Source of the DNA: Seminavis robusta
Lineage: Eukaryota; Bacillariophyta; Bacillariophyceae; Naviculales; Naviculaceae
Direction: 5' to 3'
Length of the DNA stretch: 64,000 bases
Assembly: GCA_903772945.1 (NCBI GenBank)
Contig: CAICTM010000001.1
Span: 186,001 to 250,000, forward strand
This document shows positions 31,940 to 42,964 of this stretch, piece after piece (the first letter of the stretch is position 1; every line of letters begins with the position of its first letter). The position numbers were made by a program, and so were the translations under genes. The notes beneath the pieces are model-generated. The model did no database searches, was not told the DNA's origin, and saw nothing but the letters and a program-made list of their open reading frames with translations.

Positions 31940-33109
31940 CTACGGCAACACCCCCGCCGATGACAAGGAATATGGAATTCTTTGATTTCCTTGCACAATG
32001 GATGCCATGAATTTATGGGACGCATCCGGTCGTTCGTCCTGTTCCAATAGAATGGTCCGTGCCACCCGAGTAGGTCCCCTGTGTACTAGTGGTGAATGCT
32101 GTCGTGGAGCGCTTGTAGTAGTCGTACTCGTTTCCTCGGATGATAATAGTAGTAAATCTCTCACTTGAAAGTGATAGTCCAAACGAGGAGAAGTGGAACA
32201 AATGAATCCCACGGTAGTGCACTCTTTGAGAAGCAATGTCAATTGTCGTGTGATTTCTTTTTGGAGTCCTTCGGTTTTGCCTGGTTCGGAGAGAAAGTCA
32301 TCCCAGAGGAGCAGTATGGGAACACTGCTGTTTTCTTCTTCTTGTAAGCCTTGTGGGTCTTCCTCCATTTCGACAAGCGCCTCCTCCGCATTGTTGTTGT
32401 TTTTCTTAATGTTTTGGTTGGATAATAGTTCATGTCGCAAGGCTTCGAGAATGGGCACCCATTCGCGCATATCATTGTTGACGTGGGCCACGTGAATGCG
32501 CCCGAGACAATCTTCCATGTCCCGTTCGATGGCCAAGAGTGGATGGTGAATGGATGCTTCCTCCATATTATTATTGTCGTCATCATCCGGTTTTTGTTGC
32601 AGCATCAATTGCGCCGCCACGGCACTGGCGAGTCGCACAGATGTCATGTCGAGTCCGGAATCGAGTAGAATGACACGAGGAAGAAGTTGTTGCTCCTCCT
32701 GGTGAGGAGTCGAAGAAAACAGGGACGGCCGCGTGGCCACGGCAAAAGTGGCGGCCAATGACACGAGTGTGTGGGTCTTGCCGGTGCCACGGTCGCCTCG
32801 CAGTTCCATAATGGGCAAGGCACCCGTCAAAGCTTCATCGACAAAGGGATTGCCCGTAGCACCACGGAAAAATGCCCAGCCCGCACTTCTGCTACAGGTC
32901 GGTGGCTTGGCGGGGACTTGACAACGACGACGCCGCAACGACTCGCATCGTTCGAACCAATCCAGAGCGGTCTCTTCGAAATAGTGGTGAGCTGCAGTGG
33001 ATTCAATAGTAGAAGTAGAATTGAGTTGTTGCTGTTGTTGACGATCAGAAGTTGCTCTTGTGTGGCTGTTGCTGTTGTTCATCAAGGAAGGGTCCACGGC
33101 CGCCGCCAT
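31940..33109 (-). CDS. XRCC2: RecA-type ATPase resembling RAD51 paralogue XRCC2
   Basis: A 389-residue protein without introns. After a Gln/Ser-rich leader comes GATGNPFVDEALTGALPIMELRG and a Walker A, GDRGTGKT (residues 105-112). VILLDSGLDMTSVRLASAVAAQL resembles the strand after Walker A in XRCC2 (FIDTD...RL). CLGRIHVAHVNNDMREWVPILEAL matches the XRCC2-type CLGR segment, and Walker B is VPILLLWDDF (264-271). XRCC2 acts in the BCDX2 complex, which loads RAD51 during homologous recombination. The acidic, Asn-rich insert (175-186 and 236-262) is longer than in animals. XRCC2 is my best match; another RAD51 paralogue is possible. It is divergent from the JmjC-like gene with under 200 bp between starts. 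Confidence 0.68.
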   Translation of the reverse strand: MAAAVDPSLMNNSNSHTRATSDRQQQQQLNSTSTIESTAAHHYFEETALDWFERCESLRRRRCQVPAKPPTCSRSAGWAFFRGATGNPFVDEALTGALPIMELRGDRGTGKTHTLVSLAATFAVATRPSLFSSTPHQEEQQLLPRVILLDSGLDMTSVRLASAVAAQLMLQQKPDDDDNNNMEEASIHHPLLAIERDMEDCLGRIHVAHVNNDMREWVPILEALRHELLSNQNIKKNNNNAEEALVEMEEDPQGLQEEENSSVPILLLWDDFLSEPGKTEGLQKEITRQLTLLLKECTTVGFICSTSPRLDYHFQVRDLLLLSSEETSTTTTSAPRQHSPLVHRGPTRVARTILLEQDERPDASHKFMASIVQGNQRIPYSLSSAGVLP

Positions 33110-33304
33110 TGTTCATCATTGTGAAAAGCGTTTGGGTTTGACGGTTTCACAGTTTGCGAGGGAGAAAAGATCCAAAATGAGCTCTAACCCTAATCATGAA
33201 AAAGCTACCATTCATTTTCTCGTCCCCGACCGTGTGAAGTGCTTTCACAGTCCACCAGAACAACAATTCCTCCCAGACGATAGACAGCTACGAGACAATC
33301 GACA

Positions 33305-34507
33305 ATGGAGCAACCTCATCCAAAACGACTTCGTACTGATGGATCTGAAAGTCTGGGAGCTGGAAGCCAGACAAAAGAAGATGGAAGAAAGGAGGCCAAT
33401 ATACCCACATTCGACCTCCAAACCACGGATGCCGATAATGGTACTACAACTGATGCCAACAAGATTCTGGAAGCCTATCATGTTTATCAGGCGGTTCATT
33501 TCAAGGGATGGAATAATCGCAGCGTCAAGAAGAAAGAAGAGCAGTTGTCATGGAAAGATATTGGATCAATCTACCAAAGCTTGAATGCTCAAGACAAAGA
33601 ATCATGGTGCATTGAGAATCAGCAACTACAAGACAACAACACCGAAGATTTGTTAAAGCCTCGTACGTTTTTGGCGCCAAGAATCGTTCCCAGCTTTAGT
33701 GCTTATTGCAGCTTTTTGGTTCAAAAGGACAAGGATTCCTATCAAGCGCTGCTAGAGAGATTACCCGTGGCAAACTTTGCATCCAAAGTACCACCAATCA
33801 ACGACCAGTCATGGAGCTATGAACCCTGTGTATGGATATTTTTTGGTCGCAATCCAATAAACACTACTAGCAACAACAACACGCCAACAGGAGAGCCACT
33901 CGAGGGGAGAGGGCTTCACACGGACAGTGTCAGTCATGACGGAACATGGCATTTTCAGCTTTCGGGGCAGAAGGATTGGTTCCTGTCACCTTCCTGTGAT
34001 TTAGTTCGGCATTGGCAGGAGGAACAGCAACAATCCACAAAAATTCCCCCCAGTTGGGATGAGTCCACCAAACTACATGTACCCTGTCAAGAGGGCGATA
34101 TTCTCATGGTCAATACCAGGTTGTGGTTTCATCGAACTGTCATTCCGTCCCAACAGAATCCATCTGTCTCGTATGCCAGAGACTTTCGAATGACCACCAA
34201 GGACGCTACCGCTAGTAGTGAGGAGGAGGGCTGCGGGGCCATGTCAAACCTGGATGGGCTCTATGCTCGCAGTGAGATTGAAGCAGGAACCATCATCTTC
34301 TCCGAAAAGGACATGCCCGATTGTGAATTGCATCGGTCCAAGGATAACCCCAACTGCGAAGTTGTGGAATTGGAAGATGGCACCAGTGCGGTCGTGTCGA
34401 GGCGAACTATTGTCTGCGGCGAGTTCTTTTGTGTCGCCGAATCATCGGATGAAGAAGAAGATGTAGAAGGGGAATTCGAGGAAGAAGAATTCGAGGAGGA
34501 TGAATAG
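33305..34507 (+). CDS. JmjC-like 2-oxoglutarate/Fe(II) oxygenase with C-terminal SET-like segment
   Basis: A 400-residue protein starting at the ATG at 33305. The middle part has a cupin-type oxygenase layout: EPCVWIFFG, then GLHTDSVSHDGTWHFQLSG with H-x-D (H205, D207), and GDILMVNTRLWFHRTVIP with the distal His (H276). JmjC-type enzymes hydroxylate or demethylate proteins or RNA. Residues from about 311 (LDGLYARSEIEAGTIIFSE) read like the first strand of a SET domain, followed by SAVVSRRTIVCGEFFCVAES, like the end of one. The central SET part is absent, so this may be a vestigial or unrelated beta domain. The protein ends in a strongly acidic Glu tail. Substrate unknown. Confidence 0.62.
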   Translation: MEQPHPKRLRTDGSESLGAGSQTKEDGRKEANIPTFDLQTTDADNGTTTDANKILEAYHVYQAVHFKGWNNRSVKKKEEQLSWKDIGSIYQSLNAQDKESWCIENQQLQDNNTEDLLKPRTFLAPRIVPSFSAYCSFLVQKDKDSYQALLERLPVANFASKVPPINDQSWSYEPCVWIFFGRNPINTTSNNNTPTGEPLEGRGLHTDSVSHDGTWHFQLSGQKDWFLSPSCDLVRHWQEEQQQSTKIPPSWDESTKLHVPCQEGDILMVNTRLWFHRTVIPSQQNPSVSYARDFRMTTKDATASSEEEGCGAMSNLDGLYARSEIEAGTIIFSEKDMPDCELHRSKDNPNCEVVELEDGTSAVVSRRTIVCGEFFCVAESSDEEEDVEGEFEEEEFEEDE

Positions 34508-34856
34508 ACACTTGAGGCACATTGGGCTACTTGCATGGGATCAAAGCCAAGAAGTCGAAATGAGGATTTTGTGATTTCTAAACAACTAATAATCTTCTTC
34601 ATCAAAACCGTTGCGTTGCACAGCTGAAAGACCACCAATTTGCTAGCGATAGCTATGGAAAGCGCTTCTGCGGGAACGATACTGTACGGTAGAGAGGCAA
34701 CAACATCCACAACGTAGCTGAGTTAAGTACACTCTAGCTATACTTTTTATTGCTACCGTACCGGGGATTGCTCTATTTGGTTGATGCTGCTACTCTCCAA
34801 AAATGAAATAATAATGGGTACTCCAGTACAGTCTTTGCTTTTCTAGCTCAGCAGTA
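34508..34856. other. Intergenic between convergent genes
   Basis: No gene was recognised; contains a taccgtaccgg word near 34753. Confidence 0.5.
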
Positions 34857-37800
34857 TCATTGTACGCTCACCGAATTTTCATGAATCACGCTGATGCTCA
34901 AGTCGCTGAACATTGGCGACACATCGTCAACAACCTTGAACAGACGAGGAAGATTGCATGGCTTGCTCTCCATAACGTCCAAACCTGCGTCCTTGAATTT
35001 CAGTAGCTCGCTTCGTTCAAAGTCGTCAACATATGCGGCTGTCAAGGCACAGATCGGTTGTCTGGCACCAGGTCGGAATTTATCCTCCCATTGACGAAGT
35101 TTCTTTGTCGCTTCAAATCCGTTCATCACTGGCATGTCAATGTCCATGAAAGCAATGTCGTAAATGGACTTTTTCAGCTTCTCAACTCCTTCGGCGCCAT
35201 CGGCTGCAGTGTCAACAATAAAGTTTGCCTTTTCAAATGCCCGAGATACAAGCTTCCTTGTCACATTGCTGTCGTCCACAATCAAAACCTTTCGCTTCAA
35301 GCCGCCGTGTCTCCATCCGTCAAGACCGCTATTCATGCAATGGTAACGAAGTTGTCTGAGAATCGTCAGGGATGCTTCTGCATACTGCGTCAAAATGACT
35401 TCCTGCTGATCAGGATCTTCCTCCAGCTCAATCATCTCTGCCGCTGTTGCCTTCAGCTCTTCAAGTTTGGCTTTGAACATTGGGAACATGGTTATTCTTG
35501 GTTTCTTCGCATTGTGACGCCGCCCTCGAATGGAACCATGAGAATTAAAGCTTCGCTCAGAACCGCTGGTGCCATCTTGATTGCTGTCGGACATGATAGA
35601 CGAGGCACTCATCGATCCCATCGAGCCCATGCTGTCGCGAGACTTCATTCGAGACGATCCTCCTCCTCGTCTAGCATAGTCAGCTGATTCCTTTGATGCG
35701 TCCAAATCATTTTCGTCTTCATCGTCTACAGTCCTAATGACCGGCATTTTCTCAGAGAAATCTCCCTTGAGCATGCCCCATGAACTGGCAGGCCTGACAC
35801 AGCCCGCTTCATGTAGATCCAACCCAACAGAACCCATGATGCAACCCTCGAAGACAGGGATTTCGTCGCGAATTTCATGGGCGACATCGCTATCCAAGGC
35901 TGCCAGAAGATCTCCTCGAAGCTTCAGATTAACACCATCCTTATCGCCGTCCCCAGTCTCAACATCGTAGAAGTACTTTTGAAGCGATGAGAGCTCGTCC
36001 TCGTCGAACGGAATCCGACTCAGCCAACCAAGAAGACGCAGGTACGCGTTTTGAGAAGGTGCACCCTGAGCTTCGTTCATGCTCGAGACATAATCCGGTG
36101 ACAGGAAATCGTTTGAATCGGCATTGGGCATACCAGCAGGAGTGGAACCTTTCATCTTTGCAGCGCGGTTGCTCTCCATCCAATGCAAGATTGTTTTCAT
36201 TTGCTCGTCCTTCCTTATCCTAAAGCATTCTTCGTTACTCAGGCTTTGAGCGTACTCCTCCAGAGCACCAATTTCAACCATCGGAGGACCGACAGCGAAT
36301 CCATTCAGACGCTTCATCGGAACCCATCTGTTGGAGATGACGCCAGCAACAATGTGACACTGAGCAGCTTGGCCAAGGCAGCAATCGTCAAGATCCAGTT
36401 CTTCTAATCGAGGGTGCTGGGCTAGAGTGAACGCCAGAGCAACGGCACCTGATATCTTCAACACATTCCCGGAAAGCTCGAGGTAGGTTATTGATTCGCA
36501 GGCTACGAGACTCCTCATCAAACTTCCGATGCCCCGACTTCCGATCTGGTTGAACCCCAAGTTCAATCGAGCAAGACTCTTCATGCTCTGAAGGGAGGCG
36601 GCCACAAGCTGACAACCCTGATCTCCAATCGAGTTTTTATCTAACGAAAGGCTGACCAAGTTGTGCTGCAGAAGCTTGTTCATCATTGTCTCGATTCCGG
36701 TCCCGGTAATTTCATTCAGTGACAGTTTCAACTCCACAAAGTTTGACTTCGTCCTCTTTGCAATGGCGCGAGTGAGCTTGTTACATCCGTCGTCTCCCAG
36801 GTTGTTGTTTGACAAATCGAGTCTGTCGAGATGAGGCATGACAGCTTGGGGCGCCGAAACACCGGGTCTCTTGGACTTGGAGCCGGACGCTTTGGCTCCC
36901 TGCAAGAAATCAACCAGGACGCTCGTTCCGTCCGTTTCCAGCTTGTTCGACGACAAGTTTAGTTCTCGGATCGGGCAGAGCGGACCAAGGCGATGAAGGA
37001 GTTGATTCATGGCTTCTGGGGTTATGGACGTCGAGCTAAGATGCAACAATTCTAGACCCTGCCCTTTTCCGACGTTGCTGACAGGAGCTTCACCGCCGTC
37101 TTCACTCTTTGACTTCTTGGATCCACTCGGAGAATCAAAGTCGTCGTCTTCGTCAGAATCAGAATCATCTAATTCGTCGTCTGTTTCGTTTCCACCCTTA
37201 TTTTGATTCTTGCTGTAGGTTCGCCTCCGCACTCGAGGTCTGCTCGTTACTGGGGAGAGGGCCATGCCTATCTCGGTGGCCGACCTACTTGAAATGTAAT
37301 TCCCTGAGAGCAGGAGCCCCTTCAGCGGCCGTACTCCCTTTCGTTTCCTCTTCTGTATTGCTTTGGCCAGGGATATGAAACCCTTTTCATCGATGCCACA
37401 GAAACTCACATCAATAGTCTTCAGCGCTGATTGTTCCGCATAGAGGACTTCAGCAAGCAGCTCGATGCCTCTGTTGCCAATGTACGTGTACGACAAATTG
37501 ATCACTGATATGGGTGGCGGAGATGGAAAATTCGACGGAATCTGACCATCGTTGAGTAATGCATCAAGCCGACTCACCGGCTTTTTAGAGCTGTCTCTCT
37601 TTCTCTGAGAAGGAACATCGACAGCACATCGATCAAGAGCTTCTTCAATAGGTTCACCTTTTCGTACCGCTGACAAAACCAGTGGACACACGTCGTCTAC
37701 GGACACTTTGCCACTCAAAACAAGGGCAATCATCTTGACTTCCGACTTAGTCAAATATGAGAGTCCCAAATCCAACCGCACTCCTTCTCTTACAGCTTCC

Positions 37801-39241
37801 ATCATGGAGAAAGGGTCAAATGATTCCTTCTTCCCATCAGACTTTCCTCCTCGTTTGTCACTGCCGGGATTAAGTTGCTGAGCAATCTTCTCAATCATCT
37901 CTTGCTCCAGCTTTGTTGGAGGGGCACCCCCGTTTCCCGTGAAATGTTCTAGAAGTTCCTTGGTGTCGATACCTTCCGCCAGTTCCCTGTTTCGTCGATC
38001 TCCATGATGGTCTCGGGTACTTTCTTCCATGCACGCCACAGTGGCTTCCCCGGAAGGCGTGGCACCAAGCTTGGCGGCTTCCACGGCTTGCACGACGATT
38101 GCCGTTATCCGAGTGAGTCGGTTCAGCTCAAACGCCATGGCTTCATCTTCCACCTTGGATTCGTGCAATATTATGCCCGGGACAGGTTGGGACACGTACG
38201 ACACCGCCTTGGATTCGAGCCACAGCCAGTCGCCTTCGGCAGTTCTACGACGAAGAAAAGCCAGAACATCGCCTACTCCCTTGTCCCAGAAGTTGGATTT
38301 CACACACAACAGACCCGGTAGATCTTCGTCATAAACATCGTCGTACCTGAAGCACAGCAACCGTCGTTAGCAGCATGACTCTCAAGAGGAAGAAGATACG
38401 AATCCGACAACAATGCACAAGTTCCGGACTTACGCGGATGACATCAACAGTGAATCAGGCGGAAAACCAGTCGCCATCTTGGTTGCTTCTAGAATCGTTC
38501 CTGTATTGAAAGATTAAACAAGGCACAGGGTTAGAAACGACATGCACTACATGGAAATGCTTTCGCTAGCACCACTGATGGGAGATTCACTTGTCAAAAG
38601 CCGATACACAAAATCTCGACAATCCTCCCCGACATATTGCGGCACTACACGAAATTTTTCCCTACTACCACTGCGATGAGATGAACACAGAACCGTGCCA
38701 ACTAGACCAAACAATTCCAATCTCTTCCACCCAACTTCCACAATGAACCTGATTCATTCAATGGATTCAATTCAATTCAGCTGCAGTGACACGTACCATT
38801 CTGAGCCACTGTCAGGTAGTGCTCATCGGGTCTATTACTGACTGCCGCCGCTGCTAATTGTTGCTCTTGTTCCTGTTGTGCCAGCATATGTAGGAGAGCT
38901 TGCTGTACCTCCGGCGAAACTCCTGCTCGTCCACTCAGGAGCTCTTCCAGCACCTCCATGTCCATTTGTCCGGCTTGCAGTTGCATCTCAATCGCCTGTA
39001 GGAGGCGAAGATCCTCCTGGTCCATCATGTGCTGATCCTGTTGATCCTGCATCTCCAACTCTGCCGCATGCATCGCTGCAGCATGCATAGCTGCCGCATC
39101 CATTTGTGAATCGTCGCCTCCCAGGTCATCGTAGTGGGAGCTATCGTCGTAGTGCTCGGACATTTGGGCCTGTTCCTGCTCTTCTCTCTCCAGAGCTTCC
39201 TTCAGCGCGGCCTCCGCCGCAGCTTGCGCCGCGGCCATCAT
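34857..39241 (-). CDS. PAS - leucine-rich repeat - response-regulator receiver protein
   Basis: Three exons, 39241-38797, 38500-38434 (67 nt) and 38346-34857, with introns GTACGT...ATACAG and GTAAGT...CTTCAG. The splices restore one reading, YLTVAQN-GTILEATKMATGF-PPDSLLMSSA-YDDVYDEDLPG, and a 1333-residue protein. Order: Ala/Gln/Met/Glu-rich helical N-terminus (1-137); PAS domain (about 138-250); charged linker; RNI-type LRRs (about 450-850, many L-x-x-L-D/N-L-S-x-N units such as LDRLDLSNNNLGDDG); Ser-rich linker; REC domain (1190-1320). REC residues are complete: DD 1195-1196, phospho-Asp D1239 in FMDIDMPVMNG, T1273, K1299 in ESKP. No histidine kinase domain, HPt or DNA-binding domain is visible. 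I infer a sensor-scaffold output protein of a phosphorelay. Confidence 0.85.
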
Positions 39242-40805
39242 CTTGACGAGTTATTTGGTTGGGTGATTGGACTGGACGAACAAGGAAGTGGAATGAATCC
39301 AGCTAGTAGAGATGACCCGAGTATTGGGGGCCAAACAATAACAGAGGTATCTTCGGTGTGGTAGCTGTTTTGGTCGGTAGGAGTGCTAAGAATGCCAGCA
39401 GCCAGCCCTAGCTAGAGAAAGATAACAATCCTGGATAACCAGCCACTTCTTCAACTAATGTACCTCCCCTATGCTAGAGAGATCAGAATCTGTCTCTAGT
39501 AGTAGGTTAACGCCGTCGACGACAAAAGAGGTAACAACCTTGGCCTGAAACCAGAGCCTTTTCTTCTGCTGTTGGTGTTGGTTATCGATGCCTCCAAGCT
39601 GCGGTCATCACTGACCCTTTTTCCTATCACACAAAAGCAGTACAATTTTACCGTACAAGGGGCAGTACAACAGCAAATGAGTGGTTATGGGTGTAAGAAC
39701 ACAATACGATATTCCATGTTAAACTATACTAAACTTAAATTTAGACATCCGTGATGTACAGGCACCAGGTGTACCGGTACCGGTGTAGCTAATAGAAAAT
39801 AGAAATAACGAAGGACAATGTTAGCATAACTATACCAGCACAACAGATCCGCTGAACACAGTGATCAGATTCCTAGACTAGACTACCAGTAAAGCAAGAA
39901 CTCTTTCAAAATGGAGCTCGTCAAGGTGTAGGACTTGTCAAAGTCTTCAAGCGACAACAATCTCTTGGATTATCTCTCCTCTCCCGTAAACAAATCCATG
40001 GGACCTGGAACCACCAACCCAAGTCTCACAGGTTAATTTAGTCTAATCTAGCAATCTTGAGCCTCAAGAATAGGAAAGGATCCATCCGCCCAAGATTGCC
40101 CTCGCGCTCGCTGGTGAGCTCTACATACATCATGAGCTACGATAGGTCTAGTCAGCTTCCGGTAGATTGATTGGCTCCTTATTTCTGGTCTAAAACCTTG
40201 AGAGGTAAAACATGTTGAAATGTGATTTCAACGAGAACCAAAAGATTTAACATCAAAGATGTCGCACCGCTATTGTTGGTCCCAGCACACGTCCACACGC
40301 TGATGAAGCGGCCACTGTACAACATACATGATGGTCAACGAGCAGGAGGAGGCAGATACGGTGCGGACCGCTAACTAGCTTCGGCATGCACTCAGATCGA
40401 TCCATGGTGATTCCATTCGGCATCTATTGATCTCGCCCGATACTACGGCAACAATCAGCCTTCACTACAGAAACAGAAAAGGAGATTCCATGTCTTCTAG
40501 CAAGACGAGCTGTAAGACTTGGGTAATGGCTGACGTCTGCATCATGTACCGTAAAGATTGCAGGGGTGGATTATGCTTCTTTAATGGTGTGATTGCCTTT
40601 CTAGCTAGGTCTTGGCATGATCAAGTATGATGATGCAGATTGTCGTGTTAATAAACCTTTTAGCTTTGTTGACTGACTGTGCAAAACCACGGTCTTGCTT
40701 CCAAGGCTCAAGCTAACCACGGATACGGATAGACACAGTTTCAGGAACCAAGAATTGCCAATATATCAATTCAGAATTCGAGAGATCCAATCACAACCAT
40801 CAGCT
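39242..40805. other. Gene-poor stretch of 1.56 kb
   Basis: No frame of protein character was found on either strand (longest about 67 codons). It includes a GTACCGGTACCGGTGTA word near 39772. The promoter of the PAS-LRR-REC gene must lie at its left end. Nothing else was recognised. Confidence 0.5.
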
Positions 40806-41508
40806 CTACAAAATTAGGCATTGCGAATTGAGGGCTTCCCGCTCTTCGTCGGAGGGTGCAGGCCAGCTATCTGGATCTTCATTCCACTTGTCAAGGAAAC
40901 CACACTTTGGATACTTTGCAGCGTAGTAGTCCACCTTTTCAATGGAAGGAGAGCGAAACATTTTTTTAAGGACGGCAACCAAAGATGTGAGCTGATTATG
41001 AGGTTGTTTTTGGTCAACTTTGCAATGCTGTTCTGGACGATTCGATTCAATTTTGACTCACCCACTTTTCCGCCCCTTCCTTCCAAGCCGGATCATATTT
41101 GATGTATTTATCAAGCCACTTATCACCCATCTGGCCTGCGCCCAGTGTGAGGGTGATATCATGGCCCGCAAACTCAGAATAGGATCCATCCGGTCCGTAC
41201 TTCTTCACGGCAGAAGTAACATCGTATACCACACCAAACAAACACATTAAACGTCGATCAGGGTTGTTGCAGTTATAAGAATTCAGAGTTTCGAGACTGA
41301 TGGTACCCAACTGTTCTACTTCTGCAAGCTCTTCCTTTGGACCGTCTCCCATCAGACTGGAAGGATCAGGCATTGATCCTTTGCTTCGGTCTTCTGGCCC
41401 GACTTTCGCTGCTTCATCTTTTGGCGTTTCAGTTTCTCCTGCCTTGGCGCCTTCCTCCTTGGGTTCCTCAACCTTTGGCTCTTCTTCTTTAGCTTCTGCC
41501 TCTGCCAT
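40806..41508 (-). CDS. Cytochrome b5-like heme/steroid-binding protein (MAPR family)
   Basis: Two exons, 41508-41062 and 40991-40806, with a 70-nt intron (GTGAGT...AATCAG). Together they give 210 residues. The N-terminal 70 residues are Glu/Lys/Pro/Ala-rich, without a membrane helix. The core, ISLETLNSYNCNN...LMCLFGVVYDVTSAVKKYGPDGSYSEFAGHDITLTLGAG, is a MAPR-type cytochrome b5 domain (YGPDGSYSEFAGHD equals the YGPGGPY-x-FAG-x-D signature of PGRMC1/Dap1). Exon 2 completes it and ends KVDYYAAKYPKCGFLDKW. Such proteins bind heme and support P450/sterol metabolism. The start was chosen as MAEAEAK at 41508, since the upstream frame runs into repeats. Confidence 0.82.
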
Positions 41509-41729
41509 CGTGTCGATTTGTTCTACTCTGTGCGATTGTGATGGCCTCCTCGATAACTTGTGACAAGGTTCTTTGGTCTTTGGTTCTTTGGGATCGAAAG
41601 TGAGATGAGAACAGTAACTTCGATGACCCGGAATCACAGATTCGATTCGAATCGAATCTATTCGAATGGAATGATACAATCGATTCGATTGGCGTTTTCT
41701 CCACAATTCTCATTTTCCCCGATTCGATT

Positions 41730-42235
41730 CTCACAATTTCAAATTCTCAATTTCTTGATTTCTCACAATTCCAATTTCCCCATTTCTCACAATTCCAAAT
41801 TGTTTGGGTTTCTCACAATTCAAATTTTTCAGCTTTCTCCCAATTCAAATTTTCCAATTTCTCACAATTCAAATGTTTCAGGTTTCTCACAATTCAAATT
41901 TTCCCGATTTCTCACAATTCAAATTTTCCTGATTTCACACAATTCAAATTTTTCAGGTTTCTCACAATTCAAATTTTCCTGATTTCTCACAATTCAAATT
42001 TTTCAGGTTTCTCACAATTCAAATTTTTCAGGTTTCTCACAATTCAAATTTTTCAGGTTTCTCACAATTCAAATTTTCCCGATTTCTCACAATTCAAATT
42101 TTTCAGGTTCTCACAATTCCAATTTTCTTGATTTCTCAGGTTTCTCACAATTCAAATTTTCCTGATTTCTCACAATTCTTATTTTTCAGGTTTCTCACAA
42201 TTCCAATTGTTTAGGTTTCTCACAATTTCATCCAT
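41730..42235. repeat. 25-bp minisatellite, about 20 copies
   Basis: Tandem units of about 25 bp, consensus TTTCTCACAATTCAAATTTT followed by TCAGG or close variants (TTCCTGA, TTCCCGA). It lies upstream of the cytochrome-b5-like gene. Edges are ragged and drift into AATTC/TTCGA words on the left. Confidence 0.93.
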
Positions 42236-42964
42236 TCCTCACAAATTTTGCTACGATGCGGGAGGGGTGCGTCAGGTGCCAGTATGAATGGCGAAATGGG
42301 TAAGGTACAAAGGTACAGTACAAGATTTCTAATAATGTCGCCTCCTGGTTGTCGGGTGGGTTTACTTGTAGGTTTGTTAGGGTCAGTCATTGTGGTCGCC
42401 AGGGAGCAATGCTCCAAAAAGGCAACGTCAACCTTTTTGCGGAGCATTTTGCCTTCGTACTTTCTGCAACACTGGTACGGTACCTATATTTCCAGACCAC
42501 GCAATATGCGCCCCAGTGCCGATATGGCATCCACCATCATGATGACGACACCACGTTGCGGCAACAAATCATTGCTGGTGCCAGTGCTGTCCCGAAACAA
42601 ACTAGATGTGAAGTGGGAAGACTATCCGTGGGGCTAAGAGCAAAGTCTGCAAGGCAGGTCGATTTCGTTGTTTTTTTGTGTGTGGGTGGAATCACTTAGT
42701 TGGACTTGGTGAGCTTACGTTCGTACCGGTAGGCACTTTGATGAAGCACTTTCGACCATTCTGTATGTAGTGCTACCAGCTCTTTTAATTAAAAGCACGC
42801 AATCAACATTCTGATTTCTATTCAAACTGAAGGTTAGACTATCCTGGCCAGCGGAATGTAGATTGTCGTGTTGCACGGGAAGGAAGATGCATCTCCAGCA
42901 AAAACAGTACAGTACTCTATCATTCATTCGAATCGAATCACTCTTCCTGGAGCAAGCCATATGA
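42236..42964. other. Intergenic, no supported gene
   Basis: Plus-strand frames of 116-129 codons (42248-42699) overlap in two phases without recognisable domains and are not called. A TTTTAATTAAAAG palindrome lies near 42784. Confidence 0.45.

Noticed and set aside
41730-42235. CRISPR-like array
   Set aside because: The units are directly adjacent and near-identical with no unique spacers, so this is a minisatellite in a eukaryotic genome.
42248-42699. Two overlapping plus-strand frames of 116-129 codons
   Set aside because: No domain; two phases are open equally, as expected by chance.
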